Positions 8,043 to 14,158 of a stretch of DNA of 14,604 nucleotides are shown piece after piece; position 1 is the first letter of the stretch; each line of letters opens with the position of its first letter. The stretch is from a bacterium (GTDB lineage: Bacteria > Planctomycetota > J058 > JAJDCP01). A model generated the notes under the pieces. The model was given only the letters and a program-made list of their open reading frames with translations, did not search any database and was not told the origin of the DNA. The stretch covers positions 1 through 14,604 of the forward strand of contig JAUIEM010000253.1 in NCBI GenBank assembly GCA_030428695.1, given 5' to 3'. The position numbers were made by a program, and so were the translations under genes.

Positions 8043-8991
8043 GCGCCACCAACACCAGGGCCAGCAGCGCGATCCCGAAGCCGGCCCCGATGGCGAGCCG
8101 CCAGACCGGCAGCCGCAGCCGGCTCGGCAGCCGGGGCTCGCGGCGCACCCGCACGCGTTTGAGGTTCTGCAGCAGCTCCTCGCCGTCGCGGAAGCGCCGG
8201 CGCGGGTCCTTCTCGAGGCAGCAGGCGAGCAGCTTGACGAGGTTCTCGGGGACGTCGTCGCGGGGCGGGAACTCCGGACGGGAGCGCAGGGTGCGCTTGA
8301 GCTGGCGCACGACCGAGGCGTCGGCGAAGGGGCTCTGGCCGTACAGGGCGTGGTAGAGGGTCGCGCCGGCGCTGTACACGTCGGCGGCGGGGCCGACCGC
8401 CTTGAAGCTCTCGATCTGCTCCGGGGGCATGTATTCGGGGGTGCCCATGCAGGTGTCGCGGCTGGTCAGGCCGCTGCCGGCGTCGAGCTTGACCATGCCG
8501 AAGTCGGTCAGCTTGACCTCGCCGGCGCTGCCGAGCAGCACGTTGGCGGGCTTGACGTCGCGGTGCACGAGCCTGGCCTGGTGGATGTGCGCGAGGGCGC
8601 GGGCGAGGCCGATGCCGATGCGGAGGATCTCGTCGACATCGAGCTTTTTCTCGATCGCGGTCGCGAGGTCACCGCCGTCGACGAGCTCCATCACCAGGTA
8701 GGGGACGCCGGCGTAGCTGTCGCTCTCGTAGACCTCGACGATGTTCGGATGCCGCAGGCCGGTCGCCGTCTCGGCCTCGCGGGCGAAGCGGCGGACCGCT
8801 TCCTTATCGCGGGCGATGTTCTTCGCGATGATCTTGACCGCGACCGCGCGCTGCACGGGGGAGTGCTGCCGGGCGCGCAACACGGCGGAGCTCGGGGTGC
8901 TCGCCAGGCGGCCCTCGACGGTCAGGCGCGGAAACACCTCCGACAGCGGGGTGTCGTACAGCGAGCGCTGCTCCGTCGCCGACCCGGCCAC
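8029..8991 (-). CDS. Tail-anchored Ser/Thr kinase with a glycine-less nucleotide loop
   Basis: This is a 320-aa protein: a bare kinase domain (about 20-280), a basic linker (about 279-297, RVRVRREPRLPSRLR region) and one C-terminal hydrophobic helix (about 298-318) with only a couple of residues after it, as in tail-anchored proteins. VAVK gives K53; H143-R144-D145, K148, N150 and D163-F164-G165 are all intact, so catalysis looks possible. The glycine-rich loop is missing: the segment that should read LGxGGxG is LASTPSS (29-35). The APE motif is PPE (189-191). The GTG start at 8991 has GAGGGG five bases upstream; an ATG at 8996 is out of frame. The gene lies 75 bp downstream of rfbD on the same strand, with its own TACAAT box in the gap. 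It probably phosphorylates membrane-proximal targets, which are unknown. Confidence 0.92.
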   Translation of the reverse strand: MAGSATEQRSLYDTPLSEVFPRLTVEGRLASTPSSAVLRARQHSPVQRAVAVKIIAKNIARDKEAVRRFAREAETATGLRHPNIVEVYESDSYAGVPYLVMELVDGGDLATAIEKKLDVDEILRIGIGLARALAHIHQARLVHRDVKPANVLLGSAGEVKLTDFGMVKLDAGSGLTSRDTCMGTPEYMPPEQIESFKAVGPAADVYSAGATLYHALYGQSPFADASVVRQLKRTLRSRPEFPPRDDVPENLVKLLACCLEKDPRRRFRDGEELLQNLKRVRVRREPRLPSRLRLPVWRLAIGAGFGIALLALVLVALSRG

Positions 8992-9029
8992 TGCATCCCC
9001 TCGCTGTACGGACGTGCCCGTAGAACCTG

Positions 9030-9051
9030 ACGAAACAAACCGCCGTTTCGT
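9030..9051 (-). promoter_or_regulatory. Hairpin in the leader of the tail-anchored kinase
   Basis: ACGAAAC (9030-9036) and GTTTCGT (9045-9051) form a 7-bp stem with an 8-base loop. It lies after the rfbD stop and before the kinase start. No T-run follows on the minus strand, so it is not a classical terminator. It could protect or attenuate the kinase message, or be an operator. Confidence 0.4.
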
Positions 9052-9059
9052 TGCATCAA

Positions 9060-9065
9060 ATTGTA
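9060..9065 (-). promoter_or_regulatory. Candidate -10 box for the tail-anchored kinase
   Basis: TACAAT on the minus strand (complement of ATTGTA) lies in a locally AT-rich patch between rfbD and the kinase. Transcription would start near 9053, giving a roughly 60-base leader that contains the hairpin. No convincing -35 box lies at 16-18 bp, where rfbD coding sequence constrains the bases. Confidence 0.35.
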
Positions 9066-9066
9066 C

Positions 9067-9939
9067 TTAAGTGTCTTCGGTCGCCGCCAGCCCACGCTCC
9101 AGCGCGTCCTGCCAGGGGGCAGGCGTGTGGCCGGTCCAGGCGGTGTAGCGGGCGGTGTCGAGGGCGGAGTACGCCGGGCGGGTGGCGGCGCGGCCGAGCT
9201 CTGCGCGCCCGATCGGCTGCACCGCGTCGGGGTCGAGGCCGGCCAGACGGGCGAGGGCGCGGGCCTGCTCGAAGCGGCTGGTCACGCCGCTGTTGACGAA
9301 GTGGCACAGGCCGCGGGCCTGTGGGCAGTCCAGCAGCCGCACGATGCCGTCGGCGAGGTCGCCGTGAAAGGTCGGGCAGCCCCACTCGTCCTCGACCACC
9401 CGCGCCTCGCCGCGCTCGCGCAGCACCCGCAGGATCGCCGCCGGGAAGCCGCTGCCGCCGCGTCCGAACAGCCACGCCGTGCGCACGACGAGGCCCTCGG
9501 GCAGGGCGGCGAGGAAGCGCCGCTCGCCCTCGAGCTTGGTGCGCCCGTACGCGTTGAGGGGGCCGGTCGGATCTTCCGGGAGATACGGGCGCCGCAGCGC
9601 GCCGTCGAAGACGTAGTCGGTCGAGACGTGCAGGGCGCGGGCGCCGCGTCGGGCGGCGACCCGGGCGACGGCCGCGGCGCCCCCGGCGTTGACCGCGCGG
9701 GCGCCGGCCTCGTCAGCCTCGGCCGCGTCGACCGCGGTCCAGGCCGCCGCGTTGAGCAGCGCGGTCGCGCCGAGCGCTTCCGCTTCCGCTGCGATCGCCT
9801 GCTCGACGTCGGCGCGGGCGAGGTCGACGGTCGCCCGGGTGGTACCGGCGCAGGCGATCCCCCGCGCTTCCAGGCAATGCAGCAGCTCGCGGCCGAGGCG
9901 GCCGCCCGCGCCGATGACGAGGACGCGCGGCTCAGGCAT
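9067..9939 (-). CDS. rfbD: dTDP-4-dehydrorhamnose reductase
   Basis: This 290-aa short-chain dehydrogenase of the RmlD family reduces dTDP-4-dehydro-L-rhamnose to dTDP-L-rhamnose with NAD(P)H, the last step of dTDP-rhamnose synthesis in the cytoplasm. GAGGRLG (10-16) is the nucleotide-binding loop. LNAAAWTAVDAAE (62-74) matches the RmlD signature. STDYVFDG (106-113) supplies the catalytic Thr107, and Y131-x3-K135 is the SDR catalytic pair. DEWGCPT (184-190) and RPAYSALD (254-261) are further family motifs. Length is normal. The gene overlaps the upstream FHA gene by 8 bp (ATGCCTGA) and has no clear ribosome site, so it is probably translationally coupled. No rfbA, rfbB or rfbC lies in the window, so the other pathway steps must be encoded elsewhere. 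A related sugar reductase of the same fold is a lesser possibility. Confidence 0.9.
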   Translation of the reverse strand: MPEPRVLVIGAGGRLGRELLHCLEARGIACAGTTRATVDLARADVEQAIAAEAEALGATALLNAAAWTAVDAAEADEAGARAVNAGGAAAVARVAARRGARALHVSTDYVFDGALRRPYLPEDPTGPLNAYGRTKLEGERRFLAALPEGLVVRTAWLFGRGGSGFPAAILRVLRERGEARVVEDEWGCPTFHGDLADGIVRLLDCPQARGLCHFVNSGVTSRFEQARALARLAGLDPDAVQPIGRAELGRAATRPAYSALDTARYTAWTGHTPAPWQDALERGLAATEDT

Positions 9940-11116
9940 TCTGGCGGGCGTCGCGGCGTGCCTCGGAGCCGGGGAACAGCGTGAAGATGCTCTTGAGCAT
10001 CTCGCCGGCGCCGGAGTAGCGGTTGGCCGCGTTCGGGTCGGTGGCGCGCTGGATGATGTAGGCGAGCTGCGGCGAGCAACGCAGCCCGAGCATGCCGGAC
10101 TCGCTCGCGCTCGGCAGCTCGGGCCGGCCCGAGACCGCGTGGTAGGCGGTGACCCCGAGGGAGAAGATGTCGCAGCGGGTGTCCGCCGCGGTCGGGTTGG
10201 CGACGAACTCCGGCGCGGTGTAGTTCGTCTCGCGGATCGAGCTCGGGACGAGCGTGGCGCAGCCGACGGCCTGGCCGAAGTCGCTGAGGTACGACCAGCC
10301 GCGCCGGTCGTAGAGGATGTTCGAGGGCTGCACGCTGCCGTGCACCTGGCCGCGGGAGGCGGCCTTGCCGATTGCGGGCAGCAGGTCGATCATGAAGCAG
10401 ATCGCCTGCCGCTCTTCGACCTTCCCGTAGTTCTTCAGGTAGGCCTGCAGGCTACCGCCATCGATGAACTCCGAGGCGATGAACACCAGCCCGTTCCAGA
10501 AGTCGACCTCGTGCACCTTGACCGCGCCCGTCGTCGACACCGCGAAGCGCGCGCGCAGGTCGGGCACCACCTGGGTCGCCTCCTGGTCGCTGAGGCGCCG
10601 GGTTTTCAGCACCTTGAGGGCGCAGTTGCCGGTGCTGTCGGGGTTGCGGGCCAGGTACACCCAGCCGCGCGGGCCCTCGCCGAGCGGACGCAGCAGCTGG
10701 TAGTTCTTGACCCACTGGTCGGCGGACTTCGCCTTGAGGCAGCGCTCGCACTCGGCCTGCTTGTAGTCGATCGCCACCGGCTTGCCGCAGGTCGCGCAGA
10801 ACTTCGAGCTCTGCGGCGGGCCCTCGCGGGTGGTGACGCGCAGGATGACGTAGCCGAGGGAGATCAGGTCGCCGCCCTTGAGGCGCTGGCTGTGGACCTG
10901 GATGCCGTTGACGAAGGTGCCGTTGGAGCTGCGCATGTCGGTGACCATCAGCCCCGACTCATCGTACTTGACCATCAGATGCCGGCGCGACAGGCTCGGG
11001 TCATCGATCGCGACCTGACACTTCGGCGAGCGGCCGAAGATCAGGGATGAGCCATAGGGAATGGGAATGGTCCGGACAGAAGAACCATCGCGGATGACTT
11101 CAACCGAAGCTTCCAT
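9932..11116 (-). CDS. FHA domain, four-cysteine zinc ribbon and kinase-fold pseudokinase
   Basis: This is a 394-aa cytosolic protein. Residues 1-95 are an FHA domain, a phosphothreonine-binding module, with its conserved residues visible: G28-R29-S30, S43-R44-R45-H46 and S64-N65-G66-T67. C107/C110 and C123/C126 form a small zinc-ribbon-like knuckle. From about 138 a kinase fold follows: GEGPRG (146-151), K168, D279-F280-G281 and A301-P302-E303. The catalytic loop reads HGSVQPSN (259-266), so the catalytic Asp is Ser261 and the conserved Lys of DLKP is Gln263. Phosphotransfer is therefore unlikely, though ATP could still bind through K168 and D279. No membrane segment is seen. The ATG at 11116 has GAGG just upstream. 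The stop overlaps rfbD by 8 bp. It is best read as a phospho-reader and allosteric pseudokinase, possibly serving the neighbouring kinases; that partnership is inferred. Confidence 0.9.
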   Translation of the reverse strand: MEASVEVIRDGSSVRTIPIPYGSSLIFGRSPKCQVAIDDPSLSRRHLMVKYDESGLMVTDMRSSNGTFVNGIQVHSQRLKGGDLISLGYVILRVTTREGPPQSSKFCATCGKPVAIDYKQAECERCLKAKSADQWVKNYQLLRPLGEGPRGWVYLARNPDSTGNCALKVLKTRRLSDQEATQVVPDLRARFAVSTTGAVKVHEVDFWNGLVFIASEFIDGGSLQAYLKNYGKVEERQAICFMIDLLPAIGKAASRGQVHGSVQPSNILYDRRGWSYLSDFGQAVGCATLVPSSIRETNYTAPEFVANPTAADTRCDIFSLGVTAYHAVSGRPELPSASESGMLGLRCSPQLAYIIQRATDPNAANRYSGAGEMLKSIFTLFPGSEARRDARQNA

Positions 11117-11174
11117 GGAACCTCAGGCGCGTTCTCCGAGGACGTTGGTGTGGCGCTGCGACACGTGCTCCGCC

Positions 11175-11180
11175 ATTGTA
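11175..11180 (-). promoter_or_regulatory. Candidate -10 box for the FHA-pseudokinase/rfbD unit
   Basis: TACAAT on the minus strand (complement of ATTGTA) lies 59 bp before the ATG at 11116. A start near 11168 would give a leader of about 50 bases. The same hexamer occurs before the tail-anchored kinase. No strong -35 is seen. The 189-bp divergent spacer (11117-11305) must hold promoters for both strands. Confidence 0.4.
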
Positions 11181-11195
11181 TTCCGACCCGGGGAG

Positions 11196-11226
11196 TTTAC
11201 ACTGGTTTCGCCTCGCGCGCCAGAAT
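11196..11226 (+). promoter_or_regulatory. Weak promoter candidate for tsaB
   Basis: TTTACA (11196-11201) and CAGAAT (11221-11226) are separated by 19 bp, longer than ideal. The leader would be about 70 bases. It is the best plus-strand pair I found in the spacer before tsaB, but the support is thin. Confidence 0.2.
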
Positions 11227-11305
11227 CCGCTGATCCCGCCCCCACGGGCGCGGGACGGACGAGCGGCGGGCGTGAAGCGGCTGAGAAAGGCGGGCAAAAC
11301 AGACG

Positions 11306-11995
11306 ATGGACACGCCCTGGATCCTCGGCATCGAGACCTCCGGTCCGGTCGGCAGCGTCGCCCTCGGCGACGGGAACGGCGAGCCCCTGGCTATCGAGCT
11401 CCCGGAGTCGCGCCGCTTCGCCGCGGCCCTGCCCGGAGCGGTCGCCGAGCTGCTCGCCCGCGCCCGCATCCAGGCCGAGGAGCTCTCGGCCCTCGCCGTC
11501 GGCTGCGGCCCCGGCAGCTACACCGGCATGCGCGTCGGCGCCGCCCTGGCCAGCGGCCTGGCCCGCGGCTGCGGGGCCGAGCTGGTCGGGGTGTGCAGCT
11601 TCGACGCCTGGGCCGCCGCCCTGGTCGGCGTCCATCAGGGGTCGCTGCTCGTCGCCGCCGACGCCCGGCGCAAGCGCGTGTACGAGGCCCGCTACGCGCT
11701 CGCGGAGGGCTGGAGCGCGACGCGGGCCCCCGCGATCACCGCCGTCTCGGCCCTCGGCCTGACGGCGCCCTTCCCCTACGTCAGCGCCCGGCCCCTGGCC
11801 GCCCTCGACGCCTGCGGCGGGGTGCGCCTGCAGGCCCCGCCCGCGCCGCCCGCCGCCGAGCTGATCGCGGTCGTGCGCGGGGGCGGCGGCGTGCGGGTGC
11901 CCGCCGGCGCGCCGCTCGGCCTGCGGCCGCTGTACCTCAAGGCGACCGAGGCGGAGGAGCGGGCCGGAAAAGTCGTCGTCGCCTTCGGCGGTTGA
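11306..11995 (+). CDS. tsaB: tRNA threonylcarbamoyladenosine biosynthesis protein TsaB
   Basis: This 229-aa member of the ASKHA/Kae1-like fold is the non-catalytic partner of TsaD. With TsaE it supports transfer of the threonylcarbamoyl group to A37 of ANN-decoding tRNAs in the cytoplasm. The start WILGIETSG, the signature GPGSYTGMRVG (68-78) and DARRKRVYEARY (119-130) are diagnostic. The length is typical of TsaB and shorter than TsaD. No strong Shine-Dalgarno precedes the ATG; AAAGG lies about 15 bases upstream, so initiation may be weak. The usual companions rimI, tsaE and tsaD are absent from the window. It stands divergently from the FHA-pseudokinase gene and 75 bp before the AraC gene. 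Confidence 0.93.
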   Translation: MDTPWILGIETSGPVGSVALGDGNGEPLAIELPESRRFAAALPGAVAELLARARIQAEELSALAVGCGPGSYTGMRVGAALASGLARGCGAELVGVCSFDAWAAALVGVHQGSLLVAADARRKRVYEARYALAEGWSATRAPAITAVSALGLTAPFPYVSARPLAALDACGGVRLQAPPAPPAAELIAVVRGGGGVRVPAGAPLGLRPLYLKATEAEERAGKVVVAFGG

Positions 11996-11998
11996 TCC

Positions 11999-12026
11999 GA
12001 TCCTGCGGGATGCTTGCCCGATCCTG
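11999..12026 (+). promoter_or_regulatory. Putative AraC-family operator, copy A
   Basis: Two identical half-sites GATCCTG lie at 11999-12005 and 12020-12026, 21 bp apart, the centre-to-centre distance known for AraC half-sites. Positions 11999-12025 match 14027-14053 at 22 of 27 bases, including an unbroken CTTGCCCGATCCT (12013-12025). The site lies 32 bp before the TATGAT box of the AraC gene, so it is well placed for autoregulation. Confidence 0.55.
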
Positions 12027-12058
12027 TGGACGGCGCCCCGCCTCGCGGCGACATCCGC

Positions 12059-12064
12059 TATGAT
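12059..12064 (+). promoter_or_regulatory. TATGAT -10 box, possible leaderless start of the AraC gene
   Basis: TATGAT ends six bases before the ATG at 12071. The expected transcription start therefore falls on or next to the A of the start codon. No Shine-Dalgarno sequence precedes this ATG, as expected for a leaderless message. No good -35 box is present, which fits a promoter needing an activator. Confidence 0.5.
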
Positions 12065-12070
12065 GGCGCC

Positions 12071-12967
12071 ATGAGCGCCTCCGAGCTGATCCGCCTCGTC
12101 CACGACGCCGCGCCCCGCGCCGGCTCCAACGCCACGGCCCTGCCCGGGGTGGTGATCTACCGCGCCGACGAGCCTAGCGAGCGCCGCGCCTGCCTGTACG
12201 ACCCCTGCCTGATGATCGCGGCCCAGGGACGCAAGACCGGCTACGTCCGGGGCCAGGCTTTCAGCTACGACCCGGAGCAGCTGCTCGTGCTGTCGGTGCC
12301 GCTGCCCCTCGACTGCGTGATCGAGCGCGCCTCCCCCGAGGAGCCCTACCTCGCGGTCAAGGTCTCCCTCGAGCCGCGGGTCGTGCGCGAGGTCGTCCTC
12401 GCGGCGGGCCAGCAGGCCCCGGAGGAGATGCAGGCGGCGATCCGCACCTCGCCGCTGACCGACGCCCTGCGCGCGTCGACCATCCGCCTGCTGCGCGCCC
12501 TCGCCGACGAGCGCGACGCCCGGGTGCTCGGGCCGCTGTGCGTGCGGGAGCTGTACTACCGGGTGTCGTGCGGGCCGCAGGGCGGCTTCCTGCGCGCCCT
12601 CGCCCTCGGCCACAGCCACTCGCGCGCGATCGCCCGGGTGCTGCGGCGCATCCACGCGCGCTTCGACGAGCCCTTCGAGGTCGCGGCGGCGGCGCGGGAG
12701 GCGCACATGGCCGTGTCGACCTTCCATCACGCCTTCAAGGCCGCGACCGCGATGTCGCCCCTGTCCTACGTCAAGTCGATCCGCCTGCATCAGGCCCGCT
12801 CGCTGATGCTCGACGACGGGCTGACCGCCGCCGAGGCCTCCTACCGGGTCGGCTACAACAGCCCGTCCCAGTTCAGCCGCGAGTTCAAGCGCCTGTTCGG
12901 CCTGCCGCCGGGAGCCGAGCTCGAGCGTCTGCGCGCCGAGCTCGCGCCCTCGGCTTCCCGCCGCTGA
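12071..12967 (+). CDS. AraC-family transcriptional regulator
   Basis: This is a 298-aa regulator. The N-terminal half fits the AraC_N type (PF06719-like): an LMIAAQGRK strand, a Y-D-P-E-Q-L-L-V-L-S-V-P-L-P-L segment and an E-E-P-Y-L-A-V-K-V segment. The C-terminal part (about 202-280) is the double helix-turn-helix, with MAVSTFHHAFKAATAMSP (first HTH) and YRVGYNSPSQFSREFKRLFG (second HTH), matching the AraC consensus closely. I chose the ATG at 12071 over a TTG at 12014 because homology starts there and a TATGAT box sits just before it. The gene is 75 bp after tsaB and ends 6 bp from the convergent aldo/keto reductase. Regulators of this subtype often sit beside oxidoreductase genes that they control. 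A shared 27-bp site before both genes supports that here. The inducer is unknown. Confidence 0.93.
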   Translation: MSASELIRLVHDAAPRAGSNATALPGVVIYRADEPSERRACLYDPCLMIAAQGRKTGYVRGQAFSYDPEQLLVLSVPLPLDCVIERASPEEPYLAVKVSLEPRVVREVVLAAGQQAPEEMQAAIRTSPLTDALRASTIRLLRALADERDARVLGPLCVRELYYRVSCGPQGGFLRALALGHSHSRAIARVLRRIHARFDEPFEVAAAAREAHMAVSTFHHAFKAATAMSPLSYVKSIRLHQARSLMLDDGLTAAEASYRVGYNSPSQFSREFKRLFGLPPGAELERLRAELAPSASRR

Positions 12968-12970
12968 GCG

Positions 12971-12980
12971 CCGCTAGCGG
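12971..12980. repeat. Short palindrome between convergent AraC and reductase genes
   Basis: CCGCTAGCGG is a perfect 10-bp palindrome centred on the junction of the two convergent genes and contains the TAG stop (complement CTA, 12974-12976) of the reductase. It is too short and lacks a T-run for a standard terminator. Confidence 0.5.
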
Positions 12981-13969
12981 TCGATCGCCCGCATGTCGGG
13001 GTAGCGCTGGCCGGCGGCCGCGCCGATCGGTAGGATCGCCTCGAGCCGCGCGCGCTCCTCGGCGCTGAGCTCGATGCTGCCGGCGGCGGCGTTCTGTGCG
13101 AGCCGGTCGAGGTTGGTCGTGCCGGGGATGCAGGCGACCCCCGGGCGGCTGAGCACGAAGGCGAGCGCGAGCTGGGCGGCGGTGCAGCCCTTCTCCTCGG
13201 CGAGGGCCTTGACCTCCTCGACCAGGGCGAGGTTCTTCGCGAAGTTCTCGCCGCGGAAGCGCGGGTTCGTGCGCCGCCAGTCGTCCTCGGGCAGGTCGTC
13301 GGCGGTCTGGAAGCGGCCGGTCAGGAAGCCGCGGCCGAGGGGGCTGTAGGCGACGAACACGATGCCGAGCTCGCGGCAGGTGGCGAGCAGCTCCTCCTCG
13401 GGCTCCCGGGACCACAGGGAATACTCGGTCTGCAAGGCGGCGATCGGGTGGACGGCGGCGGCCCGGCGGATGGTCGCCGGCGCGGCCTCGGACAGGCCGA
13501 GGTAGCGGACCTTGCCTGCCCGCACCAGCTCGGCCATCGCGCCGACGGTGTCCTCGATCGGGGTGTTCGGGTCGACGCGGTGCTGGTAGTAGAGGTCGAT
13601 GGTCTCGACGCCGAGCCGCTGCAGGCTCGCCTCGCAGGCCTGCTTGACGTACTCCGGCCGGCCGGAGATGCCGGTGAAGGAGCCGTCCTCGCCCCGCATC
13701 ACGGAGAACTTCGTCGCGAGCACCGCCTGCTCGCGCCGCGCGCCGGCCAGGGCCTTGCCGACCAGCCGCTCGTTGGCGCCGCTGCCGTACATGTCCGCGG
13801 TGTCGAACAGGTCGACGCCGAGCTCGAGGGCGCGGTGGATCACGCCGATCGAGGCGCTCTCGCGGGCCGCGAGGGCGTCTTTGCTTCCATAGAACTCACT
13901 CATCCCCATGCAGCCGAGACCGACCGCGGAGAACTCCGGGCCGTCGGGCCCGAGTCGCAGTTTCTTCAT
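12974..13969 (-). CDS. Aldo/keto reductase, AKR13-like
   Basis: This 331-aa (beta/alpha)8-barrel NADPH-dependent carbonyl reductase is probably cytosolic. The catalytic tetrad is visible: D56 and Y61 in FDTADMYG, K87 in LATKFS, and H130 in DLYYQHRVD. The opening [12 protein letters not shown] (17-28) and [16 protein letters not shown] are typical of the AKR13/YakC-like group of quinone or aldehyde reductases. The ATG at 13969 was chosen because GAGGAGG lies eight bases upstream; a GTG at 13990 would place that ribosome site inside the gene. The stop lies 6 bp from the end of the AraC gene. A TATCCT box and a copy of the putative AraC operator precede it, so AraC control is likely. The natural substrate cannot be read from sequence; detoxification of reactive carbonyls is a reasonable guess. 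Confidence 0.94.
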   Translation of the reverse strand: MKKLRLGPDGPEFSAVGLGCMGMSEFYGSKDALAARESASIGVIHRALELGVDLFDTADMYGSGANERLVGKALAGARREQAVLATKFSVMRGEDGSFTGISGRPEYVKQACEASLQRLGVETIDLYYQHRVDPNTPIEDTVGAMAELVRAGKVRYLGLSEAAPATIRRAAAVHPIAALQTEYSLWSREPEEELLATCRELGIVFVAYSPLGRGFLTGRFQTADDLPEDDWRRTNPRFRGENFAKNLALVEEVKALAEEKGCTAAQLALAFVLSRPGVACIPGTTNLDRLAQNAAAGSIELSAEERARLEAILPIGAAAGQRYPDMRAIDR

Positions 13970-13977
13970 CGCAGGTT

Positions 13978-13984
13978 CCTCCTC
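13978..13984 (-). promoter_or_regulatory. Ribosome binding site that sets the reductase start
   Basis: GAGGAGG on the minus strand ends eight bases before the ATG at 13969. It falls within the potential GTG-initiated extension starting at 13990, which argues for the shorter protein. Confidence 0.75.
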
Positions 13985-13992
13985 TGGCACCC

Positions 13993-13998
13993 AGGATA
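13993..13998 (-). promoter_or_regulatory. Candidate -10 box for the aldo/keto reductase
   Basis: TATCCT on the minus strand would start transcription near 13986, giving a leader of about 17 bases that just includes the ribosome site. No clear -35 box lies at 16-18 bp, which fits a promoter that depends on an activator. Operator copy B begins 29 bp upstream. Confidence 0.4.
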
Positions 13999-14026
13999 GG
14001 GGGCGCGGGGAAGGCCGAACAGGGGA

Positions 14027-14054
14027 GGTCCTGCCGAAGCCTTGCCCGATCCTC
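14027..14054 (+). promoter_or_regulatory. Putative AraC-family operator, copy B
   Basis: The half-sites GGTCCTG (14027-14033) and GATCCTC (14048-14054) are 21 bp apart. The segment 14027-14053 matches copy A (11999-12025) at 22 of 27 positions, including 13 unbroken bases (14041-14053). It lies between the divergent reductase and the exported-protein gene, and could control either. Its orientation relative to the reductase is opposite to that of copy A relative to the AraC gene. Confidence 0.5.
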
Positions 14055-14091
14055 TACGCGCTTCGTGGGCGGGGTGGCGCGCGATTCCTGA

Positions 14092-14111
14092 CCGCGGCTT
14101 GCGAGCCGCGG
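14092..14111. repeat. 8-bp perfect hairpin overlapping a -35 box
   Basis: CCGCGGCT (14092-14099) and AGCCGCGG (14104-14111) form a perfect stem around TGCG. It covers the TTGCGA (14099-14104) proposed as the -35 box of the exported-protein gene. It may be a repressor site or a DNA structure; no T-run follows, so it is not an obvious terminator. Confidence 0.55.
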
Positions 14112-14127
14112 ACCGCACGCCTACCTT
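14099..14127 (+). promoter_or_regulatory. Candidate promoter for the exported protein
   Basis: TTGCGA (14099-14104), a 17-bp spacer and TACCTT (14122-14127) would start a transcript near 14134, about 25 bases before the ATG at 14159. Confidence 0.4.
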
Positions 14128-14158
14128 TGCAGGAAGCGCACTCCTTCGGGAGGTTCCG

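Noticed and set aside
8989..8996. ATG at 8996 as start of the tail-anchored kinase
   Set aside because: It is out of frame with the kinase; the GTG at 8991 is in frame with a good ribosome site.
7519..9030. 503-codon plus-strand frame over the tail-anchored kinase
   Set aside because: It crosses the end of one kinase and runs antisense to another with intact HRD and DFG; no domain is visible.
9689..11050. 453-codon plus-strand frame over rfbD and the FHA gene
   Set aside because: Antisense to two strongly supported genes; low-complexity translation.
12014..12064. TTGCCC (12014-12019) as -35 for TATGAT (12059-12064)
   Set aside because: The spacing of 39 bp is far too long; TTGCCC is instead part of the shared operator.
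12014..12070. TTG start giving a longer AraC protein
   Set aside because: The extra 19 residues fall in the operator-promoter segment and lack family similarity; ATG at 12071 fits better.
11123..12790. 555-codon minus-strand frame over tsaB and the AraC gene
   Set aside because: Antisense to two genes with diagnostic motifs; no domain seen.
13970..13990. GTG start at 13990 for the aldo/keto reductase
   Set aside because: It would place a strong ribosome site inside the gene; family similarity starts at the ATG at 13969.
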